In this document: positions 35,789 to 45,469 of the stretch, one piece after another
How the letters are laid out: each line of letters begins with the position of its first letter
How positions within the stretch are numbered: the first letter of the stretch is position 1
Assembly: GCA_034440635.1 (NCBI GenBank)
Contig: JAOTON010000975.1
Coordinates: 1,674,001 to 1,738,000, forward strand
Direction of reading: 5' to 3'
Length of the DNA: 64,000 bases
DNA from: Lepas anatifera
Taxonomy: Eukaryota > Arthropoda > Thecostraca > Lepadidae
Notes under the pieces: generated by a model
Databases searched by the model: none
The model's input: the letters and a program-made list of their open reading frames with translations, nothing else
What the model was told of the DNA's origin: nothing
Translations under genes and position numbers: made by a program

Positions 35789-35963
35789 GTTGGGGCTTAT
35801 CGTCGTACCAACTGCCAGGGTCATGTGGCATTACCAACTCTTTCCCTGTTGGAAGGGTTTCTCGGGGGCCAGCTTGCTCCTTGTTCAGGGAAGCCGCCGG
35901 GCCTTGAACCCGGGTCGGCTGCGTAGCGGCCAGCTACGCTGACCACTCCACTACCGCGCCCCC
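35789..35963 (-). mobile_element. Full-length tRNA-derived SINE with target duplication
   Basis: Read on the minus strand it starts GGGGGCGCGGTAGTGGAGTGG (A-box region, Ser/Leu-tRNA-like) and has a B box in CCCGGGTTCAAGGCCC. It continues through GGCGGCTTCCCTGAAC, GAAACCCTTCCAACAGGG and GGCAGTTGGTACGACGATAAGCCCC. The direct repeats ATTAAGTAGTAA (35769-35780) and ATTACGTAGTAA (35966-35977) differ by one base. This is the most complete member of the GGCGGCTTCC subfamily here. Confidence 0.92.
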
Positions 35964-35977
35964 ATATTACGTAGTAA

Positions 35978-36461
35978 AAGCAATGTTTTGTTGCCGGAAG
36001 CATTAATTAGAATGCTATGTTGGGGATATAGCTATTTAAATTCTTCAGACTAGTGTGTTTTTGTTCTCAGCATTTTCCATTTAAAACATGGACCCGTTAC
36101 ATCTGAAGCCGTCCAAACGAGCTGGGTATTACCCAGGAAATGCTAATTGTAAGTCATCGCCATCATAAATATTTTTAGAGAAAATTGTTTTTGATGCAAC
36201 GCGCTTAGCATGTAGGCACGACATGACGTGGAAGCTATTTGTACGATGTCACTTCCAGTGTCAACAACGTTGGAACATTGCGCATGGAGAAACATCAGAG
36301 GGTTCTGTTTTCCGCGATCATGTGGTGTTATCTCCGGGGCTGACTAACGATTTTCTCTTCTATATATTTTTAGCCATCAGGAGCCTCACATACTCATTCC
36401 CAACGTTTTCTTCGCAGGAAAACTGAGTTCAGCGTGATATCGTGATATTTGTAGTCTAATA

Positions 36462-36462
<1 letters not shown>
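35978..36462. other. No recognisable gene
   Basis: The 67-codon frame here has no family features. The sequence is low-copy within the window. Confidence 0.4.

Positions 36463-36525
<63 letters not shown>
36463..36525. repeat. (TA)n microsatellite
   Basis: A pure TA run of about 63 bp. It is cruciform-prone and a likely source of length polymorphism or assembly error. Confidence 0.97.
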
Positions 36526-36527
<2 letters not shown>

Positions 36528-36988
36528 TTACATATCTATTAAGATGCTTCTTCATTTCATGAAAAATTCGCTCTGTATGAAAATCCCGTCTAAAAATATC
36601 CGTGCTTCAGGCAGGGAAAGTCCGATTCAGCCCGCTGGAATATGGCGCGACCCGCTGGCTGTTTTGTCGGCGCGGTGTCGCCGCAGGCCCCGGGCAGGCA
36701 CCGGACGGGTGTTTGTCGCCAGACCAAAAGCCACAGGGCTGTGGTGGCGGTGGGGCTTTCAGCTCTCACTCAGGCTAAATAGCAGGCAAGGGTCGCCTCG
36801 GGGGAGTCTCACGGCCCAAAGTGGAAATGCCACCGGCGGAAACTAATATCGTTCTGAATAGAACTGGGCCTACGCAGCTGCCAGCCGCCCGATCTGCTAA
36901 CAGAGCCAATAGTTCTAGCTTCAAAGACATAGATAAAACCCTACACATCAAATAATATTTAATTAAAATAAATATATATGAAACTACG

Positions 36989-36990
<2 letters not shown>
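36526..36990. other. GC-rich stretch without an assigned gene
   Basis: A 100-codon frame at 36544-36846 lies in locally CpG-rich DNA. It shows no domain and no conserved start context. Confidence 0.4.

Positions 36991-37035
<45 letters not shown>
36991..37035. repeat. (CA)n microsatellite
   Basis: An uninterrupted CA run of about 44 bp. Cys/Val and Thr/His runs in frames crossing it are artefacts of the repeat. Confidence 0.97.
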
Positions 37036-37036
<1 letters not shown>

Positions 37037-37200
37037 CTTGGCCCGCGCGGCTCTCGGCGACGTCCGACAAAAGCGACGCGTTCCGCCGTCGTCGGCAACG
37101 CCGTCGGGCGGATTTCGCACGCTCGACTGCTTGGGGGAAGTCGCCGCATTGTCGCTGGCGCATCGGCACGCCAGGAGCGTCACATTGGCACGTGATTCTG
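37036..37200. promoter_or_regulatory. Small CpG-rich block
   Basis: CpG dinucleotides are dense (for example CCCGCGCGGC, GCCGTCGTCGGC, GTCGGGCGG) compared with the AT-rich flanks. A CpG-island-like control region or exon is possible; no start site, TATA box or recognised frame supports a specific gene. Confidence 0.25.
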
Positions 37201-37922
37201 TGTCAAGCATAATAAAGCTCTCTGTAACACGCGCACAGTGTCTCGGCCGGGGAGTAATGCTGCACGGACAGGGGCAAAGAAGTCCCCCTATCGGTGTTAG
37301 CATAAATCTGGAGGCTCGGTTCAGAGGTGGCTTAGGGAGAGGTGCGCATGAACTAGATCCTTGGCCAACGATCAATGCAGACTGATCGCTGCTCTTTGTT
37401 CTGTTCGAGATCACTAAGCGATTGATTCAGAGTGAGGGCTCAGGGTCCCTCAGGCCGGACATGGGACGAAGTGGCCAGCTTTAGTTCGGGAGACTAAAGT
37501 TGTTTTGGGTATTGACAGAGGCCAAGGCCGTGGGAACGGACGGGCCGGGTGGGAGTCATCTCTCTTTTGGACTCAAACCAGATTTTTCAACGTCTACAGG
37601 CTGTTTTTGCGATTCTGATATGTTTATTTTCATATACGGCTACCGACATACAAGTAGCCCGTTCACCATGACTCATATTCCCGATCATGTAGAGTTTTTC
37701 AGTCTAGCTGAACAAGGGTTTGGTATTTTTTGTCACATGTCTTTTCAGCTTTACATTTGTTTTAAATCTTATGAAACAGTCTTAAAAACAAGCTTACCAC
37801 TACGCCCAGAAAACTTTAGCCCTATAGTTCTAATGCCCTAGGCAGAATTATATGTGTTTGTAATCGATGTAAACTTAATTTTGTTTCCCAAGTGAGAACA
37901 GGTTTATTTCTACTGAATGACT
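37201..37922. other. No recognisable gene
   Basis: A 113-codon plus frame at 37500-37841 has no recognised family and is not supported by context. Confidence 0.4.
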
Positions 37923-38577
37923 TTACTTTGAGCTGCGTTTCAAAGACATTATGTGAGTGCTTCGTTCCACTATTTCCAAATAAAAATGCTGAAAAATGTA
38001 TTCAAATCCGTCGTGAGCCCTCCTGATTGCCAGTCGATCCCGGATATCGGTGAAAATTACCAATGGGTCTGGTACAGGTACAGCTGAGTATACACTGCCA
38101 ATTGTGTACGCCCTTAAAGATTGTTTCATTAGCAAAAGTAGTTTTGCTAGGAAGACTTTCAAAGCTGCCGTAGCATTCCCTGTCGGTTGGTGCAAACAGA
38201 CTCGTTTAGCTGGCAAGTGCTCACTGTCAGAGGTGGCAGCTCGGCAGCTGTCGCCCGCGGCCAGATCAAAGGCGCGCTGCAGCGGCGGGCCTTTGAGCAC
38301 TGGCCGCCCACCCACTCCCGACAGGGTAGCCGCCATAGAGCACAACACAGCTCTGGCGGCCAATTTGGAGGTGCTACATAGGTATCGCTGGCATGTTGAT
38401 CTACACAAATTGACCACTGGTGTTTTGCGTCTGGATATCGGTATCGGACACCTCTCAGCCAAGGTCTCGTCAGGGTCGGTTGGGTGCAGCGCGCTCCGCA
38501 CAATATTGACATCTGCGTGCGAACTAAGGCGAAGATTACCAGTGCAGGTGGTCCGATGTGTTCCTAAGGTGCATTAA
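37923..38577. other. Two long overlapping frames, coding status unknown
   Basis: A 192-codon minus frame (37923-38501) and a 175-codon plus frame (38050-38577) overlap almost completely. At most one is likely to be real. Neither has motifs, membrane segments or a family that I recognise. The underlying stretch is moderately GC-rich, which lengthens chance frames. It could be a decayed repeat or an exon of an unknown gene. Confidence 0.3.
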
Positions 38578-38744
38578 ATATCATAGGTATCTACTTTTTG
38601 AACTGCACATCCGGTATAGGTACAAATAGAGCCGGCTCTGTGTTGGTCAGGGTGTCCGAAGCTTCTGGAAACCTCGATGGGACTGCTACACTGCATATAC
38701 ATGCTCTGAACAACTAGTAGCCAAGCACCGGAGACGGTCGCTCC

Positions 38745-38820
38745 GCGGTAGCCGGGTGGTTTAACGGAGGCACTGGATGGTCAGCCAGAAAGAGTGCGCC
38801 CGGTTCAAATCCATCCACGG
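38745..38820 (+). mobile_element. tRNA-like (Ser/Leu-type) head next to the LINE 5' end
   Basis: GGTAGCCGGGTGGTTTAACGG resembles a tRNA 5' half with an A box. CGGTTCAAATCCATCC about 50 bp downstream is a good B box. The long gap fits a tRNA with a variable arm. No SINE body follows; instead the LINE leader begins within about 15 bp. It may be a SINE truncated by LINE insertion or part of the LINE 5' region. Confidence 0.55.
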
Positions 38821-39033
38821 CGTGTTTTCACCATGCATCTCTGGCTTCTCATACTTCTATTGCTCGCAGGAGAGCGAAACGGACAACATGCCCTCCGGCG
38901 AGTGGCTGCCCCGGCAGTGGCGGACCCAGGCGCGGGGAAGCTGGGTCGTGCCCCCAGATTCTTTCACACAGCTGTTAAATACAATGCAAACTCAACCTCA
39001 ACGTTTAACGTGACTCGCCTCCTGACATCTGGC

Positions 39034-39057
39034 GACATAGAAGTAAACCCCGGACCC
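39034..39057 (+). other. 2A-type ribosome-skipping motif (DIEVNPGP)
   Basis: The codons read D-I-E-V-N-P-G-P, preceded by LLTSG, a full match to the D(V/I)ExNPG-P consensus. In known 2A peptides the ribosome fails to join the final Gly and Pro, releasing the upstream product and continuing from Pro. 2A sequences just before the endonuclease are established for some APE-type non-LTR elements of invertebrates. Activity here is inferred from the motif alone. Confidence 0.85.
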
Positions 39058-39242
39058 TCGCAAATGGCAGGCGAAACGCTGCGGATCAGCACTCAAAACG
39101 TCAGAAGTATAAGAAACAAACTGGGAACCCTACGGGCATGCTCGGAAGAATTAGAAAAATTTGATATTGTTTCATGGACAAAGACTTGGTTGAATGAATC
39201 TGTATGCACAGAAGAGCTACAATCAGCTCTCCCCAATCATGT

Positions 39243-39250
39243 ATGGTACA
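39243..39250. repeat. Left target duplication ATGGTACA of the outer element
   Basis: Exact 8-bp match to 54945-54952. The length is typical of hAT transposons. Confidence 0.95.
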
Positions 39251-39326
39251 CAGTGACGGATCCAAGGGGGGGCCCAGGGGGCCCGGGCCCCCCCCCTTAG
39301 CTCCCAAGCGCCCCAGTAGAGCTTAG

Positions 39327-39359
39327 CTCATATCGGGCGCCGAAGGCGCCCGATATGAG
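39327..39359. repeat. Perfect 15-bp hairpin near the outer left end
   Basis: CTCATATCGGGCGCC, a GAA loop, then GGCGCCCGATATGAG. It lies 76 bp inside the terminus. It is repeated exactly in the inner copy at 52255-52287, again close to the corresponding end. It could be a subterminal structure used in transposition; that role is inference. Confidence 0.9.
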
Positions 39360-39439
39360 TGGCGCGCCTGTACCCATCTCGTGCGCCAAGGTGGTAGATA
39401 CCACTTATTCCACTTGAATTAACACATACTCCTTAAAAC

Positions 39440-42400
39440 CATGGCAAAGCGCCCCTGCCCAAACATTAGACGCCTTTACTGGTCTTTTGCGCCCCAGTAA
39501 AATGTTGCAGATGAAATTTAGAAAGCTAACAAAAGCGCCCCGGCAAAGAAAAGGCGCCACTAGATAGCAAGATTGCGCCATGGGGAACTAATACACTCCT
39601 GAGTAGCCTAGGCGCCCCCTGGATGAAGCGCCCCCAGGTAGCCTAGACGCCCCCTGGATGAAGCGCCCTACGGATATCATATGCGCCCTTGGCTAGGAAA
39701 GGCGCCCCTGGGCAGCAAAGGCAAATCTTGGTAGCATATGTACCCCGGACAGCATAAGCGCCCCTGAGATAGAAGTAGGCGCTTTAGGAAAATGAAATGC
39801 TCACCTTGGGCAGAAAAAGGCGCCCTTTAACAGCCTAAGCGCCCAGTGGAAAAAGCGCCCTACGGATGTCATATGCACCCTTCGATAGCAAAGGCGCCCC
39901 TGGACAGCAAAGACAACCCTGGATAACACAAGTGCTGTGCACGGCAAAGGCGCCCCTGGGTAGCAAAGGCGCCCCTAGGAAGGCACCCCTTCGATAGAAA
40001 CCCGCCTTTGGATAGCCTAGGCGCCCCCTGGATGAAGCGCCCTACGGATATCACATGCGCCCTGTTCTAGGAAAGGCGCCCCTGGGCAGCAAAGGAAAAT
40101 CTTGGTAACCCAGGTGCTCTGGACAGCATAAGCGCCCCTTAGATAGAAATAGGTGCTTTAGGAATATGAAATGCTCACCCTGGGTAGAAAAAGGCGCCAT
40201 TTGATAGCCTAGGCGCCCACTGGAAAAAACGCCTTACGGATGTCGTATGCACCCTTGGATAGCAAAGGCGCCCCTGGACAGCAAAGACAACCCTGGATAA
40301 CAAAAGTGCTGTGGACAGCAAAGGCGCCCCTGGGTAGCAAAGGCGCCCCCTAGGAAGGCACCCCTTCGATAGAAAAAGCCGCCTTTGGATAGCCTAGGCG
40401 CCCCCTGGATGAAGCGCCCTACGGATATCATATGCGCCCTTGGCTAGGAAAGGCGCCCCTGGGCAGCAAAGGCAAATCTTGGTAACATATGTACCCCGGA
40501 CAAAATAAGCGCCCCTTAGATAGAAGTAGGCGCCTTGGGAAAATAAAATGATCACCTTGGGCAGAAAAAGGCGCCCTTTGATAGCCTAGGCGCCCACTGG
40601 AAAAAGCGCCCTACGGATATTATATGCGCCCTTGGCTAGGAAAGGCGCCCCTTGGCAGCAAAGTCAAATCTTGGTAACATATGTACCCCGTACAGCACAA
40701 GCGCCCCTTAGATAGAAGTAGGCGCTTTAGGAAAATAAAATGCTCACCTTGAGCAGAAAAAGGCGCCCTTTGATAGCCTAGGCGCCCACTGGAAAAAGCA
40801 CCCTACGGATATCATATGCGCCCTTGGCTAGGAAAGGCGCCCCTGGGCAGCGAAGGCAAATCTTGGTAACATATGTATCCCGTACAGCATAACCGCCCCT
40901 AAGATAAAAGTAGGCGCTTTAGGAAAATAAAATGCTCACCTTGAGCAGAAAAAGGCGTCCTTTGATAGCCTAAGCGCCCACTGGAACAAGCGCCCTACGG
41001 ATGTCATATGCACCCTTGGATAGCAAAGGCGCCCCTGGACAGCAAAGACAACCCTGGATAACACAAGTGCTGTGGACAGCAAAGGCGCCCCTGGGTAGCA
41101 AAGGCGCCCCTGGATAGCAAAGGCGCCCCTGGGTAGCAAAGGCGCCCTTGGGTAGCAAAGGCGCCCCTAGGAAGGCACCCCTTCGATAGAAACCCGCCTT
41201 TGGATAGCCTAGGCGCCAACTGGAAAAAGCGCCCTACGGATATCATATGCGCCCTTGGCTAGGAAAGGCGCCCCTGGGCAGCAAAGGCAAATCTTAGTAG
41301 CATATGTATCCCGGACAGCATAAGCGCCCCTTAGATAGAAGTAGGCGCCCTAGGAAAATAGAATGCTCACCTTGGGCAGAAAAAAGGCGCCCTTTGATAG
41401 CCTAGGCGCCCACTGGAAAAGTGCCATACGGATATCATAGGCGCCCTTGGCTAGGAAAGGCGCCCCTGGGCAGCAAAGGCAAATCTTGGTAACATATGCA
41501 CCCCGTACAGCATAAGCGCCCCTTAGATAGAAGTAGGTGCTTTAGGAAAATAAAATGCTCACCTTGAGCAGAAAAAGGCGCCCTTTGATAGCCTAGGCGC
41601 CCAATGGAAAAAGCGCCCTATGGATGTCATATGCACCCTTGGATAGCAAAGGCGCCCCTGGACAGCAAAGACAACCCTGGATAACACAAGTGCTGTGGAC
41701 AGCAAAGGCGCCCCTGGGTAGCAAGGGCGCCCCTAGGAAGGCACCCCTTCGATAGAAAAGCCGCCTTTGGACAGCCTAGGCGCCCCCTGGATAAACTAGA
41801 AGCCCGAGAAGGAAAACGAGCGCCCCACTGGGAAATACAGGCTCCCTCTGTATAACATAGATGCCCCTTATCCACCTTCAGCTGCCCTGGATTGGAGCAG
41901 CGCCCCCAAGAGAAAAGGCGCCCTTGGACAAAAAAGCCGCCTCCTGGTATCAAAGGCGCTCCTAGATAACATATGCGCCCCTTAGATAGAAATAGGTGCT
42001 CCAGGAAAGCAAAATGCGCCCCTTGGTTAAGAAAGGTGCCCTTGGATAGCAAAGGCGTCCCTGGGCAGCAAAGGCAAATCTGGGAAACATAGGTGTCCTA
42101 GACAGAATAGGAGACCCTTAGATAGAAATAGGCACTTCAGGAAAATAAATGCAACCCTTGGATAGAAAAAGTGCCCTTTGATAGTCCAGGCACCCACTGG
42201 ATAAAGCGCCCACGGATATCATATGCACTTTTGGAGGCGCCACTGGACAGCAAAGACAACCCTGGACACAAGTGCTTTGGACAGCAAAGGTGCCCCTAGG
42301 AAGGCACCCCTCCGATAGTAAAGGCGCCTTTGGATAGCCTAGGCGCTCTCTAGATAAACTAGGTGCTTGAGAAGGAAAATGAGCGCCCCATTGAAAAGTA

Positions 42401-42825
42401 CAGGCTCCCTCTGTATAACATAGATGTCCCTTATCCATCTTCAGCTACCCTGGATTGGAGCAGCGTCCCTCAAGAGCAAAGGCGCCGCTGGACAAAAAGG
42501 CGTCTCCGTATATCAAGGGCACTCCTAGATAATATATGCACCCCTTACATAGAAATAGGCACTTCAGGGAAGTGAAAGGCGGCCTTTGGTTAGGACGGCC
42601 CCCTTGGACAGCCTAGGCGCCCTCTGCATAAGGCGCCCTACATATATCATATGTGCCCTTGGATAGCAAAGGCGCTCCTGGACAGCAAAAATAACCCTTC
42701 TTGAAATAGATGATCTGGACAGCATAGGCGGTCATGGATAAACTAGGCGCCTGAGAAAGAAAACAAGCGCCTCACCTGAGAGTACAGGCGCCCCCAGGAT
42801 ATCATAGGTGTCCCTTTCCATCTTC
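39440..42825. repeat. 19-bp minisatellite with higher-order structure (outer copy)
   Basis: The basic unit GCGCCCCTGGATAGCAAAG varies at a few positions. Groups of about ten units form a 190-195 bp higher-order repeat, marked by GGATATCATATGCGCCCTTGGCTAGG at about 40424, 40614, 40804, 41236 and 41430 (longer gaps where an extra block is inserted). The minus strand has frames up to 141 codons rich in RGAF and QGRLCYPG words. They follow the repeat phase and change between the two copies through indels, so they are not genes. Confidence 0.93.
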
Positions 42826-43134
42826 AGCTTCCCTATTGTCTATGGTTTGGCACACCTGTCCGACAGTCGCGCGCTCTGTTACAGGGCTCGAGCGCTCAAT
42901 TTGAGCATGGACTGCCTTAAACCACATTTCGTTAACCTATAACTGAAGGCTTAGTGCTCCATCGCTGCAACCGGGTGTCTTTTTCAGTATGTGCGCCCCA
43001 CTTCCGAGAACGCTGCCCTCACCAACCAGCAGTCCTCCCCGCTAAGCAGATGAGCGCTTCTTTCTGATAACTAGTCACTTTATTTCAGTGTTCGAGCGCC
43101 TTATTTCAGAATTTTTATTCTCCATCTATTTTGG
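42826..43134. other. Non-repetitive spacer within the minisatellite
   Basis: About 300 bp starting near GTCTATGGTTTGGCAC without the GCGCCCC periodicity. It separates the two minisatellite blocks and recurs as reverse complement at about 48480-48787. No coding or structural feature was recognised. Confidence 0.6.
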
Positions 43135-44285
43135 GCTCCTCCTGGATTGCAGAGGCGCCCCCTCAAGTGCAAAGGCGCACCTGGATAGAAAAGTGCGCCC
43201 CATGTTTGCAAAGGCGCTCCAAGACAGCATATGCGCCGCTTAGATGGAAATAGGCACTCCATTAAAGTAAAATGTTCCCTTTGGGTAGCAAAGGGGCCCC
43301 TTAACAGCGAAGGCAGCCCCAGATAACAAAGGTTCTCTGGACAGCATAGGTGCCCTTTAATAAACTGGTGCCGAAAGAGAAAAATAGCGCCTCACCGGAG
43401 ACAAAAACACCCAGGATAACGTAGGGGCATGTATTTCAATCATGTCTGTGATTGAAAAATACATCTAGACAGCATATGCGCCCCTGGATAGAAAGACACC
43501 CCTGGGCAGTAACGGCGCCCCTGGAAAGCAATAGTGCGCCCCTGTGGAGAAAAAAACCGCCTCCTGAATAACCTAGGCACCGCCCCGAAATATCAGATGC
43601 CCGTGGATAGAGCAGACTGCCTTGAATAAAACAGCGGCCCTGGATAGTAAAGGCGCCCTTTGATAGCATAAGCGTTCCTTAGCAACAATATGGGCGCTAC
43701 ATGAGCTCAAGGTTCACGCGCACCTAAGCCCAATAATAGAGCAATCAATCGATGCCAAAGCATTCCTTAAAGCGCGGGCGCCAAACTTCCTGAGAAGTAA
43801 AGGCGCCTCTGGGTAGCAAAGGCGACCCTCGACAGTGGTGCAGGTATTCCTGAATAACAGCAGCGTCCCTTGATAAGAATAGCCCCAAGATGGCACAGGT
43901 ACCCTGCTGATAGGAAAAGCGCCCCTGAATATCAGAGGCACCCTCTGAATGAGGTGCCCATGGAGAGCATAAGGGCGCCCTATGTATAGCAAATTGCCGC
44001 CCCCTGGATAGCCTAAGCGCTCCTTGCATAGGGTAGGCGCCACTGGGTGGTATAGGTTACCTTGAATAAAAATACGCCCCTAAATACCAAGGTGAACTTG
44101 GATAAGAAAAAGCTCCCCTTGGCCACTGGGTATCAAAGGCACCCCCCGGAACAGCAAAGATGCCCCTGGATAGCTAGGTTGCGTCCATTGGGGAGCAAAG
44201 GCGCCCCTGGGTGGCACAGGTGCCTCATCGAAGCAAAGGCCCCTCCAGAGAGCATAAGTGTCCCTGATGAGCACAGGTACTCCGG
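43135..44285. repeat. Second, more diverged minisatellite block (outer copy)
   Basis: GCGCCCCTGGATAGCA-type units continue with more substitutions and length changes than in the first block, and without a clear higher-order period. Its mirror is at about 47330-48480. The greater divergence suggests it is the older part of the array. Confidence 0.85.
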
Positions 44286-44522
44286 GACAGCCCCTAAATG
44301 ACGTTGCATAATGTTACGACACCTATTATGACGCATGCAATTACATCAAAGTAAAGGTTATTCAGTGTTTAGATCCAGGTTACAGGTCAATTTTAAAGGT
44401 CACTGGCCTTGATGATCAATGCTTGATCAAAGGTCATTGGTAAGCTTGGGCACAGCGCTAGTTATAGCGTAAATTAGGCCTAATTTGTTGGGTTGTGCCG
44501 TAATAGGTCAATGACCTTGAAG
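44286..44522. other. AT-rich junction segment with AGGTCA words
   Basis: Unlike the flanking array it is AT-rich, with ACAGGTCAATTTTAAAGGTCA and CAAAGGTCATTGG. It ends in CCTTGAAG (44515-44522), the target of the second insertion. The mirror is 47095-47330. Confidence 0.7.
44515..44522. repeat. Left target duplication CCTTGAAG of the inner element
   Basis: Exact 8-bp match to 52361-52368. The undisturbed target occurs as its complement (CTTCAAGG) at 47095-47102 inside the inner copy, confirming that this 8-bp word belongs to the element itself. Confidence 0.95.
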
Positions 44523-45130
44523 CAGTGACGGATCTAGGATTTCGTTAAGGGGGGCCCAGGCTCGGAGGGCGCCGAACCTGGGGGCGCCGAACCTGAGGGG
44601 CGCCAATTTCAGTCGCGAATCTAGCCGGTCGGTTTGGAAGGGACAAACCACTGTCGAAAAGCAAAAAAAACGTCACGCAGTCAAAAGCTACGCCACCAAT
44701 ATCACTTGCCGGAAGAATTTTGGGGTATTTCAGACGAAAACCCAAAAAAAGGGCTCGAGATACTTCTTCCTATCCAAGGCTGGCTATACTATAACTGCTA
44801 TATGGCCTTACCAGGCTGGTGCGCCCCCTAAGCCCCCTATACTATAACTGAGAATTATTGATATTTACTCCATGATTCTGATGAAGGGTTGTGCCCGAAT
44901 ATATAATCTTCAGTGTTTTTTACATTTCCGGATTCGAGGGGACAGGCCAGGGAACATCTTATCAAATTATGTTCTGTTTGAAGTTGAGAGTTGAAACACC
45001 AAAATCTTGCTTATAAACTAAAAAGGAGTAGGGGAAAAAGGAGGTCGATCGCTTTGGGGGCGAAAACATAGTTTTGTCCCGAGCTTTTCCGTTTGGGGAA
45101 TGCCATTTTTGCCCCCTGGATCCGCCACTG
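44523..45130. mobile_element. 608-bp terminal module with hAT-like ends (inner copy)
   Basis: It begins with the element terminus CAGTGACGGATCTAGG and ends GCCCCCTGGATCCGCCACTG, an inverted relative of the same terminus. It therefore looks like a small hAT-type element whose outer end now serves as one end of the larger element. The partner is at 54337-54944 (also 608 bp). Frames of 60-66 codons inside are not recognisable. Confidence 0.7.
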
Positions 45131-45176
45131 GCCAATTTACCACCCAAAAGGCGGCCAGTGTCAATGAAAAACGCGT

Positions 45177-45461
45177 TTAAAAAAGGATTTGTAAATGCTT
45201 ATTTTCATGAAGGCTTCCTCTTAGTGAAGACATCTTCGCGTTTACCATCAAGCATATTTCGGGCCAGCTAACGACTGGTACCTTGGTAGAAAATGCTGAA
45301 AGCACCCGCTGACGCTCACTGAAGCACGATGAGCAAATAATACATTTATCTTCGGTCATGGCAAAAACTGGGGCGTAGTATCCACCACCTCCACTTATCA
45401 CAGTTGTCCTGGCTAACGGCTCCATACTGAAATACCCGATTGACGCTAACCTGAGCCTCAT
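45177..45461 (-). CDS. 94-codon frame carried by the hAT-like element (inner copy)
   Basis: The frame is preserved with an identical translation in the outer copy at 54006-54290. It holds a Cys-rich EDKCIICSSCFSERQR segment (about 37-52), possibly a metal-binding fragment, and a predicted non-repetitive remainder. I do not recognise the family, and there is no ribosome or promoter context to prove expression. It may be a captured host exon fragment or simply a chance frame; identity of the two copies is expected from their recent duplication and does not show selection. Confidence 0.3.
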   Translation of the reverse strand: MRLRLASIGYFSMEPLARTTVISGGGGYYAPVFAMTEDKCIICSSCFSERQRVLSAFSTKVPVVSWPEICLMVNAKMSSLRGSLHENKHLQILF

Positions 45462-45469
45462 AGGCCGCA

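Larger units (their letters stand above)
38833..39250 (+). pseudogene. LINE ORF 5' part: signal-like leader, 2A motif, endonuclease start
   Basis: I chose the ATG at 38833 over the in-frame ATG at 38794, which would lie in the tRNA-like region. It has a better context (CACCATG) and begins MHLWLLILLLLAGERNGQ, a typical signal-peptide shape with a hydrophobic core of about 10 residues. The 2A-type motif DIEVNPGP is at residues 68-75 of this start. The APE endonuclease then begins with LRISTQNVRSIRNKLG (catalytic Asn in QNV). The next motif, normally ETWL, reads TKTWL: codon AAG at 39181 replaces the expected catalytic Glu. The frame is cut by the hAT-like insertion at 39251 and continues from 54953. 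Confidence 0.85.

Noticed and set aside
36775..37414. Cys/Val-rich and Thr/His-rich frames
   Set aside because: Artefacts of the CA microsatellite in CpG-rich flanks.
38745..38820. Functional tRNA gene
   Set aside because: No closed acceptor stem pairs the two ends, and LINE sequence follows directly. It is treated as a tRNA-like remnant.
41627..42052. 141-aa and similar proline/glycine-rich frames in the minisatellite
   Set aside because: Their words follow the 19-bp repeat phase, and the frame is broken in the near-identical second copy (49645-49884 only).
39440..42825. CRISPR-like appearance of regularly repeated short units
   Set aside because: Units are directly adjacent 19-bp monomers without unique spacers, in an animal genome and inside a transposon. 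This is a minisatellite.
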